NCBI GenBank assembly: GCA_018385415.1
Contig: JAHAZA010000095.1
Location: 1-60,699 of the forward strand
Direction: 5' to 3'
Source of the DNA: Treponema sp.
GTDB taxonomy: Bacteria; Spirochaetota; Spirochaetia; Treponematales; Treponemataceae
Length of the DNA: 60,699 nt
Of this stretch, positions 8,473-16,955 are shown piece after piece. The position numbers were made by a program, and so were the translations under genes. Within the stretch, counting starts at the first letter, position 1. Each line of letters opens with the position of its first letter. The notes below the pieces were generated by a model. The model did no database searches, had not been told where the DNA came from, and worked only from the letters and a program-made list of their open reading frames with translations.

Positions 8473-9121
8473 ACAAAAACTCAAAGACCTGCTCGGGAGT
8501 TTCAAGAATAAAGTCAGCATTGGCTTCTTCAAACTCCTCGCGGTTTCCAAAGCCCCAGAGTATTCCTAATGCCTTAAGGTCAGCAGCATGAGCTCCGTTA
8601 ATGTCATATTTTCTGTCGCCGATCATAAGACATTCATTCTTTTTTTTAACAAGATTGTTTTCTTTAAGAACATAATTAACAACATCGATTTTTTCGCAGC
8701 GTTTTTGTTCTGATAAATCTGCGCCGCCTACGAAATCAAACAGGTGAAGAAAACCTTTTCGTTCCAGAATCTGCTTTGCATATAATTCAGGTTTGCTGGT
8801 TGCTACCAGGATTTTAAAACCCTTTGTGCGCAGCTTTTCGATTAATTCAAATACGCCGTTATAAGGAATGCAGTCGAACATTCCCACTGTAGAATAATAT
8901 TCCCGATAAACATTTATTGCCTGTGGTACTTCGCTTTCTGGCAGGTGGAAAATTGTAGTAAAACTTTCTTTAAGTGAAGGTCCAATCATCTTTTTGAATT
9001 CGGCTTCACCGTAAGGAAGTTTGTAGTGGTCGCAGACATGCTGCATGGAAGTGTAAATTCCCGGTGCTGTGTCGAATAATGTACCGTCAAAGTCAAATAA
9101 AAGGTAAGAAAATTTATTCAT
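8465..9121 (-). CDS. HAD-superfamily phosphatase, phosphoglycolate-phosphatase-like
   Basis: A 218-residue haloacid-dehalogenase hydrolase. Motif I is DFDGTLFD at 10-17, with the nucleophile and acid/base aspartates. Motif II is the VATSKPE region, and motif IV is GDRKYDINGAHAADL. An alpha-helical cap lies between motifs I and II, and GILWGF near the C-terminus is common in the Gph/PpaX group. The exact substrate (phosphoglycolate, pyrophosphate or a nucleotide) is not fixed by sequence. The ATG is 6 nt from an extended -10 box (TGC-TAAAAT), with no Shine-Dalgarno. Confidence 0.9.
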   Translation of the reverse strand: MNKFSYLLFDFDGTLFDTAPGIYTSMQHVCDHYKLPYGEAEFKKMIGPSLKESFTTIFHLPESEVPQAINVYREYYSTVGMFDCIPYNGVFELIEKLRTKGFKILVATSKPELYAKQILERKGFLHLFDFVGGADLSEQKRCEKIDVVNYVLKENNLVKKKNECLMIGDRKYDINGAHAADLKALGILWGFGNREEFEEANADFILETPEQVFEFLSN

Positions 9122-9143
9122 AGTGTGATTTTAGCATATATAG

Positions 9144-9290
9144 AGGGAATATCAAGTAACACATTCCATTCAGAAAGCCATTGGAGAAACTTCAACTGGA
9201 ATTCGTTTTCCAGGAAGCAGATATCAGGATATGAAAAATGTTAAGTTTGAACATCTTGATACAGTAATGTATGAATTGCTTGCCGGCTAA
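9144..9290 (+). pseudogene. Possible 3' remnant of a lost gene
   Basis: A frame runs from just after a TAG at 9141 to TAA at 9288 and reads protein-like sequence such as IQKAIGETSTGIRFPGSRYQ, ending in MYELLAG. There is no upstream start or Shine-Dalgarno, so it looks like the last 48 codons of a deleted gene. The next gene's -35 box lies inside it. The family was not recognised, and chance is not excluded. Confidence 0.35.
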
Positions 9291-9310
9291 AAGAGAGTTA
9301 TAATAGTCTT

Positions 9311-9829
9311 ATGGACAAAAAAACGCTCTCACAGTCTGTTTCGGATTTCTCAAAAAGACTTTCCAGATTCAATGATTCCGGAAAGTCTGAACCTATGCGT
9401 CCGCTTTCCTCTGATGCACGACTCCAGCAGCGTATTACCGATATGGAATCAGAACGTCGTGAGAGATTTCTGCAGCAATATAACTCTCTGAAAAATCCTG
9501 TAAGTCAGCAGGTTGAAGAAGATGAAGCAAATCTAATTACAGCTTACAATTTGTTTAAAGGTGCAGTTGATCTTAACGCAAACAGTGGAAATGCAGAAAC
9601 AAAACTTGCTGATTTAAGAATTGCAAGCCCTCTGTGTGAAAAAAATGAATATATCAGCGGAAGTGGTTTTTCATTTCTGCGTATATGGTTTTTGAAAAAT
9701 AATGAAAGTATAGAATATGTGCCATTAATCGGACAAAGTGAAGATAGAAGATTTCTTGAGTTTATCCCAAAAGAGGAATATGAGTTTTCAAGACTGGAAA
9801 AAGAAATCCTTCAGATTATTCCAGAATAA
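9311..9829 (+). CDS. Hypothetical protein
   Basis: A 172-residue, soluble, charged protein. The first 75 residues are rich in Ser, Arg, Gln and Glu and probably coiled or disordered. The second part looks folded, with alternating hydrophobics (FSFLRIWFLKNNESIEYVPL). No signal peptide or known motif is seen. A near-ideal promoter TTGCTT-17-TATAAT (9276-9304) ends 6 nt before the ATG and there is no Shine-Dalgarno, so it is likely leaderless. A terminator shared with the convergent recR follows directly. It is monocistronic and probably lineage-specific. Confidence 0.75.
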   Translation: MDKKTLSQSVSDFSKRLSRFNDSGKSEPMRPLSSDARLQQRITDMESERRERFLQQYNSLKNPVSQQVEEDEANLITAYNLFKGAVDLNANSGNAETKLADLRIASPLCEKNEYISGSGFSFLRIWFLKNNESIEYVPLIGQSEDRRFLEFIPKEEYEFSRLEKEILQIIPE

Positions 9830-9856
9830 AAAAGCGGGAAAAAATCCTGCTTTTTT
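9829..9856. terminator. Bidirectional rho-independent terminator
   Basis: The stem AAAAGCGGGA / TCCTGCTTTT has one G-T wobble, a five-A loop and flanking A and T runs. It sits between the end of the hypothetical gene and the stop of convergent recR, serving both. Confidence 0.85.
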
Positions 9857-10445
9857 ATACTTCTGTTCGTCCTCTGAAACTTCTTGCAAGGGTGAGCTTG
9901 TCGGCATATTCAAGATCTCCGCCCACTGGAAGGCCTGAGGCAAGTCGTGTGACTTTTATGCCGGCTGCAGCTGCAATCATTCGTTGAAGATAAAGTGCTG
10001 TTGTATCACCTTCAACTGTAGGATTAGTTGCAATGATGACTTCTTTAACGCTTCCATCAGAAAGTCTTTTTAACAAGGCCTGAATGTTAAGCTGATCAGG
10101 CCCAACACCTTCAAGGGGTGCAATAACTCCACCCAGTACATGAAACAAACCTGAAAACTCGTGGGAACTTTCAATTGTTGCAACATCCTGAGGTTGTTCT
10201 ACAACACAGATAATTGATCTGTCACGAAGTGAATCTGTACATATAGGACAGGGATCATCTTCTGTCCATGTTCCACAGATTGAGCATGGTTTGATTTTTT
10301 CCTGAAGACTGTTTAACTGAGATGCAAATTTTTTTACATAGCCTGCATCGGCTCTGAGAATATAATTTACAAGACGGCCTGCAGATTTTTTTCCGATACC
10401 TGGCAGGCGGGAAAAACTTTCTGTTAATTCATCAATTGCGTTCAT
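9855..10445 (-). CDS. recR: Recombination mediator RecR
   Basis: A 196-residue protein of normal length. RecR works with RecO (and RecF) to load RecA on gapped single-stranded DNA. It has a helix-hairpin-helix (SFSRLPGIGKKSAGRL, 11-25), a zinc finger with Cys54, Cys57, Cys66 and Cys69, and a Toprim domain (SIICVVEQPQDVATIE). The C-terminal Walker-like region reads ASGLPVGGDLEYAD. It is the last gene of the dnaX-ybaB-recR operon, an arrangement conserved across bacteria. Confidence 0.97.
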   Translation of the reverse strand: MNAIDELTESFSRLPGIGKKSAGRLVNYILRADAGYVKKFASQLNSLQEKIKPCSICGTWTEDDPCPICTDSLRDRSIICVVEQPQDVATIESSHEFSGLFHVLGGVIAPLEGVGPDQLNIQALLKRLSDGSVKEVIIATNPTVEGDTTALYLQRMIAAAAGIKVTRLASGLPVGGDLEYADKLTLARSFRGRTEV

Positions 10446-10477
10446 GCTGGTTCCTGAAGATAATGGCAGTAAAAAAA

Positions 10478-10783
10478 TTACATGCCCGGAATATTCATTC
10501 CGTTAAGAAGAGGTCCATATTTTTCTTTAATGGCTTCCTGGATTTTTGACATGGCATCGTGATGAGCGGCAATGATTAAATCCTGAAGCATCTGAACATC
10601 TCTTGGGTCGACGCAGATAGGATCAAGTTTGAGATTGATGATTTCGAATTTTCCATTAATAGTTACGTTTACAATATTTCCGCCGGAACTTCCTGTAGCT
10701 GTAATCTGTTTAAGCTCTTCCTGCATTGTTCCAAGCTGTGACTTCATCTGTTCGATATTTTTAAGCATATCAAATGGATTCAT
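10478..10783 (-). CDS. YbaB/EbfC-family nucleoid-associated protein
   Basis: A 101-residue protein of the YbaB/EbfC family, small dimeric DNA-binding proteins that coat the nucleoid; EbfC is the Borrelia member. Recognisable parts are the N-terminal MNPFDMLKNIEQMKSQLG, the glycine-rich turn TGSSGGNIVNVTINGKFEI, the DPRDVQMLQDLI helix and the GMNIPGM tail. Its ATG shares one base with the dnaX stop (TAATG), and a GGGAGGA site lies in the end of dnaX, so the two are translationally coupled. Confidence 0.93.
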   Translation of the reverse strand: MNPFDMLKNIEQMKSQLGTMQEELKQITATGSSGGNIVNVTINGKFEIINLKLDPICVDPRDVQMLQDLIIAAHHDAMSKIQEAIKEKYGPLLNGMNIPGM

Positions 10784-12657
10784 TATTGTCCTCCCACAAT
10801 AGTACCTTTAAAGGTTCGTGCAATAATATTTACAATTTCTGGTATTTCTACCTTTCTTTCAATTTTTACAACCTGCTTTAATGTGAGGTTGAAGGAAACT
10901 TTTTCACCAACAATATTTGAAATCATCTGAGAAATAATTGCTGCACGAGCCATAAGCTGATTTAATTCAAATTCTGATTCAATCTTTGCTTCGATAACAT
11001 TACCGTTAAGACTCCAGTCTTCGGTATGCATCAAGCTTGCACTGATAAAAGCATCGTCAATGGATGTAGTAGCAACAAGCTTTGCTTTTATGTTTTCCAA
11101 AGAGATTCCAGCAAGATTTTGTGAGCCTTGAGAAGGTGAAGACTGCATTGGCTGAACAGTGTCTTCATAAGCAAAGCTTGGAGGAATTTCATCTGGTGGA
11201 ACTGGCTGTGAATAATCATCTGCTGCCTCTGTATTATCAGGCGGCAGGGCACCGCCATTATAAAAAGGGTCTGGATTTTCCTCTTGTTGTGGTGGAGGGG
11301 TAAACTCCTGACCGCTATTCTGCAAAGCACTGAACATTGGTATTCCACTTGCTGGCGCTGCATTAGCTTGACTCTGGCTGAAAGATGGAGATGCTGGCTG
11401 TGCATTTACTTGAGAAGCAGTCTGACTTTGAGAACTTACTGTCTGTGCAGTGCCTGAAAACCCAGGCATTGAAGTTCCTCCTGAGACAGGAGATTGAGGA
11501 ACAGAAGCTGCTCCTTGCATTAAAAGAGATTGAGCACTGTCGATGGCTTTCTTGATTTCTGCAGGACTTACATATTCCTTTAACCAGCACAGCTTTGAGA
11601 AAATCAATTCAATTTCGTATCTTGGTGAAAGGGAATATCTGATGTCCCGGTAAAGATTCAAGAAAAGTGAAAGGCCTCGTTCAAGTTGAACACTGTTCCA
11701 TGCACCAAGAACTTTTTTGCTATACCGGTCAGCTGCCTGGCCGAGAAGAGATTCCTTTGTGATGCCGCTTTTAATGAGAAGCAGGCTTCGTAAATAATCG
11801 GCGCTGTTTGTAATAAGCTGTTCGATGGAAATTCCTGACTGAAGGAACTGATCAAGTTTTTCTGTAACGCCTGCTGCATTTGAGTCAACACAGTCATCGA
11901 AAAGGTCGTTAAGGCGTTCTGTTCCTACAAGACCAAGCTTGTCGCGGATTTTTTCGTATGTGATGTGACCGTCACTGAATGCTGCAACCTGATCAAACAA
12001 TGTGTATGCATCACGCATCGATCCTGTTGATTCACGGGCAATCCAATAGAGAGCTTCATCTTCTGCAGTAATACCGATATCCTTGCAGGCTTCTGCAAGC
12101 TGTTCCTTAACTTTTTCAATTGGAACAAGGCGGAAATTGAACTGCTGACAGCGGCTTTTAATAGTTGCGGGAACTTTCTGAAGTTCTGTTGTTGCGAAAA
12201 TAAAAATAGCATATGGTGGTGGCTCTTCAATTGTTTTTAAAAGTGCATTGAAGGCCTGATTTGAAATCATGTGGACTTCGTCTATGATGTAGATTTTATA
12301 GCGGCTTGAGTTAGGTGGAAATTTTACTTCCTCGATTACCTGACGGGCATCGTTAATTCCTGTGTTTGAAGCACCGTCGATTTCGATTACATCAAGGCTG
12401 GAACCTTTTGTAATCTCCTGACAGGTTGAACAGGTACAGCAAGGTGTATCTGTAGGACCGTTCTCACAGTTTAATGCTTTTGCAAGGATGCGGGCAGTGG
12501 AAGTTTTTCCACAGCCACGTGGACCTGTAAAAAGGTAAGCGTGTGCAATCTTTCCTGTTTTAATAGAATTCTTTAATGTTGCCGCAACAAATTCCTGACC
12601 GATAAGATCTTCGAAATTTTTAGGGCGGCGTCTTGTCGCTGTTACTTCATATGCCAT
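10783..12657 (-). CDS. dnaX: DNA polymerase III subunits gamma/tau
   Basis: About 624 residues starting at MAYEVTATRRRPKNF. DnaX is the ATPase of the clamp loader. Walker A GPRGCGKT lies at 45-52, zinc cysteines at 64, 73, 76 and 79, then DEVHMISNQAFNALLKTIEE and the SRCQQFNFR sensor. A low-complexity Pro/Ser/Gln linker spans about 395-520, before the tau-type C-terminal domain. The frame extends 12 codons further to 12693, but homology starts at 12657. There, TTGTCC-17-TATTAT ends 7 nt before the ATG, so the shorter start and a leaderless message are preferred. No slippery site for a gamma frameshift was noticed. Confidence 0.96.
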   Translation of the reverse strand: MAYEVTATRRRPKNFEDLIGQEFVAATLKNSIKTGKIAHAYLFTGPRGCGKTSTARILAKALNCENGPTDTPCCTCSTCQEITKGSSLDVIEIDGASNTGINDARQVIEEVKFPPNSSRYKIYIIDEVHMISNQAFNALLKTIEEPPPYAIFIFATTELQKVPATIKSRCQQFNFRLVPIEKVKEQLAEACKDIGITAEDEALYWIARESTGSMRDAYTLFDQVAAFSDGHITYEKIRDKLGLVGTERLNDLFDDCVDSNAAGVTEKLDQFLQSGISIEQLITNSADYLRSLLLIKSGITKESLLGQAADRYSKKVLGAWNSVQLERGLSLFLNLYRDIRYSLSPRYEIELIFSKLCWLKEYVSPAEIKKAIDSAQSLLMQGAASVPQSPVSGGTSMPGFSGTAQTVSSQSQTASQVNAQPASPSFSQSQANAAPASGIPMFSALQNSGQEFTPPPQQEENPDPFYNGGALPPDNTEAADDYSQPVPPDEIPPSFAYEDTVQPMQSSPSQGSQNLAGISLENIKAKLVATTSIDDAFISASLMHTEDWSLNGNVIEAKIESEFELNQLMARAAIISQMISNIVGEKVSFNLTLKQVVKIERKVEIPEIVNIIARTFKGTIVGGQ

Positions 12658-12732
12658 AAATGTAATAATAACGCAAAAAAGGGGTATGGACAAGCATGGA
12701 CAGGGCGACTATACATTCCCTTTGTCCTTTAT

Positions 12733-12786
12733 TTTACACAGACTTAACAAAATCTTCTCAATATTTTAACACATCTCCTGTAGATT
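12733..12786 (+). promoter_or_regulatory. Pho box and promoter of the pst operon
   Basis: Hexamers recur every 11 bp: TTTACA 12733, TTAACA 12744, TTCTCA 12755, TTAACA 12766. A TAGATT -10 follows 9 bp after the last (12781-12786). Phased repeats of this type are the known binding sites of PhoB/PhoP response regulators. The same order and spacing precede the porin gene. Confidence 0.8.
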
Positions 12787-12819
12787 AATGCCATCTTAAT
12801 TTACAGGAGATTTCTTTTT

Positions 12820-13683
12820 ATGAAACTTTCACTCAAAAAAATTACTGCTTTGGCTTTAACTGTTATGGCCAGCGCATCAGTTTTTGCTGCTCCAAAATTC
12901 AACAGCAAAAAAACAATTTCTGTTATGAGCCGAGAAGAAGGAAGCGGAACTCGTGGAGCATTCATTGAACTTTTCGGTGTTGAACAGAAAAATTCAAGCG
13001 GAAAAAAAGTTGACTACACAACAGAGGAGGCTGCAATTACAAATTCAACTTCAGTAATGCTTACGAGCGTTGCAGGAGACATTTACTCAATCGGTTATGT
13101 TTCACTTGGTTCGTTAAACGATTCTGTTAAAGCCTTAAAGATTGAAGGTGTAGATGCAACAGTTTCAAATATCAAGAACAAAAGCTATAAAATCAGCCGT
13201 CCTTTCAACATTGCTGTAAAAGAAAAACTTTCAGCTCCTGCACAGGATTTTGTAAACTTTATTATGAGTTCTGAAGGTCAGAAGATTGTTGAAAAGAATA
13301 AATATATTGCAGTCGAATCAAAATCATTTACTTCTAACAAGGCTTCAGGAAAAGTTGTAGTTGCAGGTTCAAGCTCTGTATCACCTGTAATGGAAAAATT
13401 AATTGAAGCTTACAAAAGTGTAAATCCAAATGCAAGGATCGAACTTCAGACAAGTGATTCAACAACTGGTGTTACAAATGCTGCAAACGGTACATGTGAT
13501 ATTGGAATGGCAAGTCGTGGTCTTAAAGAAACAGAAAAAGCAAAAGGTCTCAAAGAAATCACAATCGCCATTGATGGTATCGCAGTTGTAGTTAATAAAG
13601 CAAATCCCCTTGTTAATGCAAAAATCGAAATTGTTCGTGACATCTACATGGGTAAAATCCAGAAGTGGAGTGAAATCAAATAA
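12820..13683 (+). CDS. pstS: Phosphate-binding protein PstS, circularly permuted
   Basis: A 287-residue secreted protein with signal peptide (MKLSLKKITALALTVMASAS, likely cut after Ala23). It should capture phosphate for the PstCAB transporter. Both halves match PstS but in reversed order. The usual C-terminal half comes first: SREEGSGTRGAF at 37-48, then YSIGYVSLGSL, YKISRPFNIAV and FIMSSEGQKIV. The usual N-terminal half follows: AGSSSVSPVMEKL from 182, DIGMASRGLKETE, DGIAVVVNKANP, and it ends at MGKIQKWSEIK. All expected phosphate-contact loops are present, so it should be functional. An AGGAGA site lies 9 nt upstream. It is first in the pstSCAB-phoU operon behind a Pho box. Confidence 0.93.
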   Translation: MKLSLKKITALALTVMASASVFAAPKFNSKKTISVMSREEGSGTRGAFIELFGVEQKNSSGKKVDYTTEEAAITNSTSVMLTSVAGDIYSIGYVSLGSLNDSVKALKIEGVDATVSNIKNKSYKISRPFNIAVKEKLSAPAQDFVNFIMSSEGQKIVEKNKYIAVESKSFTSNKASGKVVVAGSSSVSPVMEKLIEAYKSVNPNARIELQTSDSTTGVTNAANGTCDIGMASRGLKETEKAKGLKEITIAIDGIAVVVNKANPLVNAKIEIVRDIYMGKIQKWSEIK

Positions 13684-14535
13684 ATGAAAAAAAAGGAAAA
13701 GGTTTTTGAAATACTTTTTCTCTTAACCGCAGGATTTTCAATTCTTGCGGTTTTGATGATTTGTCTCTTTTTATTTGCAAATGGAATACCTGCTATTCAT
13801 AAAATTGGAGTTATTGATTTTCTGTTTGGACAGAGGTGGAAACCAGGAAATGATCTTTATGGAATTTTTCCGATGATAGTGGGAAGTCTGTATGTGACTG
13901 CAGGAGCAATTATTTTTGGAGTACCGGTTGGACTTATGACAGCAGTTTTTCTTTCGAGATTCTGTCCTAAGAAACTGCATGGAATCCTAAAAAATGGAAT
14001 CGATTTGCTTGCAGGAATCCCAAGTGTGGTTTATGGATTTTTTGGACTTATGGTAATCGTTCCTTTTGTAAGAAATGTATTTGGCGGAAACGGAAGCTCG
14101 ATTCTTACAGCATCACTGCTTTTAGGAATGATGATTTTACCAACCATAATTTCTGTTTCTGAAAGTTCCCTTAACTCTGTGCCTTCAACCTATTATGAAG
14201 GAGCCAGGGCATTAGGTGCTACTCATGAGCGTGCTGTATTCATGGTAATGCTTCCTGCTGCAAAATCTGGAATCCTTGCTGGTGTTATTCTGGGAATAGG
14301 ACGGGCAATCGGGGAGACTATGGCAGTGATTATGGTTGCAGGAAATCAGGCTCGCATTCCGGATTCTATCTTGAAAGGTGTGAGGACATTGACAGCAAAC
14401 ATTGTAATCGAAATGGGGTACGCTGCTGATCTTCACAGAGAAGCTTTGATTGCAACAGGTGTGGTTTTGTTTGTGTTTATTCTTGGAATCAATATGACAT
14501 TCAATCTGGTCAAAAACAGGAGGAGTAAATGTTGA
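13684..14535 (+). CDS. pstC: Phosphate ABC transporter permease PstC
   Basis: A 283-residue inner-membrane permease with six predicted helices. Hallmarks are FLFGQRWKPGNDLYGIFPMI, the GIPSVVYGFFGLMVIVP segment, and the EAA loop EGARALGATHERAVFMVMLP that docks on PstB, followed by GRAIGETMAVIMVAGN. Its ATG follows the pstS stop immediately. The last 7 bp overlap pstA. It is normal length for a short PstC. It pairs with PstA to form the phosphate channel. Confidence 0.97.
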   Translation: MKKKEKVFEILFLLTAGFSILAVLMICLFLFANGIPAIHKIGVIDFLFGQRWKPGNDLYGIFPMIVGSLYVTAGAIIFGVPVGLMTAVFLSRFCPKKLHGILKNGIDLLAGIPSVVYGFFGLMVIVPFVRNVFGGNGSSILTASLLLGMMILPTIISVSESSLNSVPSTYYEGARALGATHERAVFMVMLPAAKSGILAGVILGIGRAIGETMAVIMVAGNQARIPDSILKGVRTLTANIVIEMGYAADLHREALIATGVVLFVFILGINMTFNLVKNRRSKC

Positions 14536-15371
14536 TAAAACAAAAATCAAGAACATTGATAATTCGGTCAGTTGTTTATTTATGTGCTTTTTTAACTTTA
14601 GGTGTCCTGATTTTTATGCTCTTATACATTCTTGTAAAAGGAATTCCGTTTTTAACACCATCACTCTTTGAGTTAACCTACACTTCAGAAAACTGTTCTG
14701 TATTTCCAGCTATTGTAAATACGCTCTTAATGATATTGCTTGCGTTGTTAATTGCATGTCCATTGGGAATCGGTTCTGCAATTTATCTTGTGGAATATTC
14801 AAAGAAAGGAAACCGTTTTGTAAAACTTGTCAGACTTACTACAGAAACACTAACGGGAATTCCTTCTATTGTTTACGGTCTTTTTGGAATGCTTTTATTT
14901 GTTGGAGCTTTGCACTGGGGATATTCGCTTATGGCAGGAAGCTTTACGGTGGCAATCATGATTCTTCCTGTAATTATGCGAACTACAGAAGAGGCTCTGC
15001 TTTCTGTACCTGATTCTTTTAGGGAAGGAAGTTTTGGGCTTGGAGCAGGTAAGTTAAGGACAGTTTTTAAAATTGTACTTCCAAGTGCAATTCCTGGAAT
15101 TTTAAGTGGAATTATTCTTGCTACAGGGCGTGTTGTTGGAGAAACTGCAGCACTTATTTACACAGCAGGAACTGTTGCTCAAATTCCTCTGGGAGTATTT
15201 GGATCAGGAAGAACACTGGCAGTGCATATGTATGTGTTGAGTTCGGAAGGATTACACACCGGACAGGCTTTTGGCACAGCGGTGGTACTGCTTGTGATGG
15301 TTGTAGGTATCAATCTTCTTGCAGGTATTGTTGCAAAGCATATAGGAAATTTTTCTTATGGAAAAAATTAA
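14529..15371 (+). CDS. pstA: Phosphate ABC transporter permease PstA
   Basis: A 280-residue permease of the same fold as PstC. Signature stretches are LTGIPSIVYGLFGMLLFV, the coupling loop EGSFGLGAGKLRTVFKIVLP and GRVVGETAALIYTAGT. It overlaps pstC by 7 bp with AGGAGTAA just before the ATG, and overlaps pstB by 14 bp, so translation is tightly coupled along the operon. Confidence 0.97.
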   Translation: MLIKQKSRTLIIRSVVYLCAFLTLGVLIFMLLYILVKGIPFLTPSLFELTYTSENCSVFPAIVNTLLMILLALLIACPLGIGSAIYLVEYSKKGNRFVKLVRLTTETLTGIPSIVYGLFGMLLFVGALHWGYSLMAGSFTVAIMILPVIMRTTEEALLSVPDSFREGSFGLGAGKLRTVFKIVLPSAIPGILSGIILATGRVVGETAALIYTAGTVAQIPLGVFGSGRTLAVHMYVLSSEGLHTGQAFGTAVVLLVMVVGINLLAGIVAKHIGNFSYGKN

Positions 15372-16110
15372 AATTGAAAAATTAGATTTGTTCTACGGCA
15401 ATTTTCATGCCCTTAAGAATATCAATCTGAATATTGAACAAAACAGAATTACGGCATTCATCGGGCCAAGTGGATGTGGTAAATCTACGCTGCTTAAAAG
15501 CTTAAACAGAATGAATGATATGGTAGAAGGCTGCCGGATTACAGGAAAAATATTTTTGGATGGTGATGATATTTTTGATCGTAAGATGGATGTGAATATT
15601 CTGCGCAAAAAAGTAGGAATGGTTTTTCAAAAGCCTAATCCATTTCCCATGAGCATTTATGACAATATCGCTTATGGACCGCGCACGCATGGTATTAGAA
15701 AAAAATCTGAGCTTGATGAAATTGTTGAGCAGTCTTTAAGAAATGCTGCCATCTGGGATGAGATGAAAGACAATTTAAAAAAATCGGCTCTGGCATTAAG
15801 TGGTGGGCAGCAGCAGCGATTATGTATTGCCCGTGCTCTTGCTGTCCAGCCAGATGTGCTTTTGATGGACGAACCAACATCTGCTCTTGATCCGATTTCA
15901 ACTTCTAAAATCGAAGACTGCGTAATGCAACTCAAAGATAAATACACAATCGTAATTGTAACTCACAATATGCAGCAGGCAGTAAGAATCAGTGATAAAA
16001 CAGTTTTCTTTCTGCTTGGTGAAATAATCGAAGAAGGAATTACAGAACAGATTTTTAGTATGCCTAAAAATCAAAAAACTGAAGACTACATTACAGGAAG
16101 GTTTGGTTGA
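15358..16110 (+). CDS. pstB: Phosphate ABC transporter ATPase PstB
   Basis: A 250-residue ATP-binding subunit. Walker A is GPSGCGKST at 36-44. The Q-loop context MVFQKPNPFPMSIYDNIAYG is the PstB hallmark. The ABC signature is LSGGQQQRLCIARAL, Walker B is VLLMDEPTSALDP, and the switch is VTHNMQQAVRISD. It powers uptake through PstC/PstA. It starts within pstA and its stop is one base before the phoU ATG. Confidence 0.98.
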   Translation: MEKIKIEKLDLFYGNFHALKNINLNIEQNRITAFIGPSGCGKSTLLKSLNRMNDMVEGCRITGKIFLDGDDIFDRKMDVNILRKKVGMVFQKPNPFPMSIYDNIAYGPRTHGIRKKSELDEIVEQSLRNAAIWDEMKDNLKKSALALSGGQQQRLCIARALAVQPDVLLMDEPTSALDPISTSKIEDCVMQLKDKYTIVIVTHNMQQAVRISDKTVFFLLGEIIEEGITEQIFSMPKNQKTEDYITGRFG

Positions 16111-16111
16111 T

Positions 16112-16774
16112 ATGCGTGAAAAATATGAAGAAGAGTTACGACATTTAAATACTTCTATCATTACTATGGGAAAAATGATTGAAGTTGCAATCGAAAGTTC
16201 AATTCTTGCACTTATGTCTAATGATGCAGAATCAGCTGATTCAATCATCAAAGCTGATGATTCAATTGATGAGAAAGAAAGAGAAATTGAACAGCACTGT
16301 ATTAAGCTTCTTTTACAGCAACAGCCTATGGCTACAGACCTTCGTTTTATTACTGCAGCATTAAAAATGGTTACTGATATGGAACGTATTGGAGATCATG
16401 CAGGAGATGTTGCAGACCTTCTTAAAAAGATGTGTGCTGTAAATGTAAACGGCCAGGATGTTCTTGGAAAGTATATCAATTCTCAGCTTAACGAAATGGG
16501 AAGTGCAATTCAGATAATGATTAAAGATAGTATCAGAGCTTATATAAACCGTGATATTGATTTGGCAAAAAGAATAATTTCAAGCGATGATGTCGTTGAC
16601 GAATTGTATCATACAATTAAAAGAGAATTAATCTGGCAGATTCAGAACAAAACTGCTCTTGGTGAACAAATTGCAGATTATCTTCTAATTGCAAAATATT
16701 TTGAAAGAATAGGTGATCACGCAACAAATATTGCAGAGTGGGTAATCTTTGCAATGACTGGTGATTTAAAATAA
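16112..16774 (+). CDS. phoU: Phosphate signalling protein PhoU
   Basis: A protein of about 220 residues with the two three-helix PhoU repeats. Each carries the metal-binding pattern: DMERIGDHAGDVADL in the first and YFERIGDHATNIAEW in the second. PhoU links the Pst transporter to the PhoR kinase and damps Pho signalling when phosphate is ample. The frame opens at a TTG (16103), but AGGAAGG at 16095-16101 is correctly spaced only for the ATG at 16112. It ends the operon at a strong terminator. Confidence 0.96.
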   Translation: MREKYEEELRHLNTSIITMGKMIEVAIESSILALMSNDAESADSIIKADDSIDEKEREIEQHCIKLLLQQQPMATDLRFITAALKMVTDMERIGDHAGDVADLLKKMCAVNVNGQDVLGKYINSQLNEMGSAIQIMIKDSIRAYINRDIDLAKRIISSDDVVDELYHTIKRELIWQIQNKTALGEQIADYLLIAKYFERIGDHATNIAEWVIFAMTGDLK

Positions 16775-16780
16775 CTCTAT

Positions 16781-16808
16781 AAAAGCTCATGCATTCTGCA
16801 TGAGTTTT
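16781..16808 (+). terminator. Rho-independent terminator after phoU
   Basis: Perfect 8-bp stem CTCATGCA / TGCATGAG with a three-base loop, preceded by AAAAG and followed by TTTT. It closes the pst operon, and its T run touches the first hexamer of the porin's Pho box. Confidence 0.85.
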
Positions 16809-16859
16809 ACAAACACTTAACACATTTTTCATTAAGTCTTAACACAAATCTTTTATATT
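16806..16859 (+). promoter_or_regulatory. Pho box and promoter of the porin gene
   Basis: Hexamers spaced 11 bp: TTTACA 16806, TTAACA 16817, TTCATT 16828, TTAACA 16839. A TATATT -10 follows at 16854-16859, again 9 bp after the last hexamer. The order, phase and -10 distance copy the pst promoter, so both should respond to PhoB. Confidence 0.8.
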
Positions 16860-16955
16860 AAATCTGTCATCTTAAAATCAAGGTGAATCGGAATCTTTTC
16901 TAGCATAGTTCTGAAAGGTTTTTCACCAAATCTAAATAATATGACGAGGATCTAT

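Noticed and set aside
10783..12657. Programmed frameshift making a gamma form of DnaX
   Set aside because: No clear slippery A-run followed by a stop and hairpin was found in the linker region.
12658..12693. Upstream dnaX start at 12693
   Set aside because: The extra 12 codons lie outside the conserved protein, and the promoter -10 and spacer fall within them.
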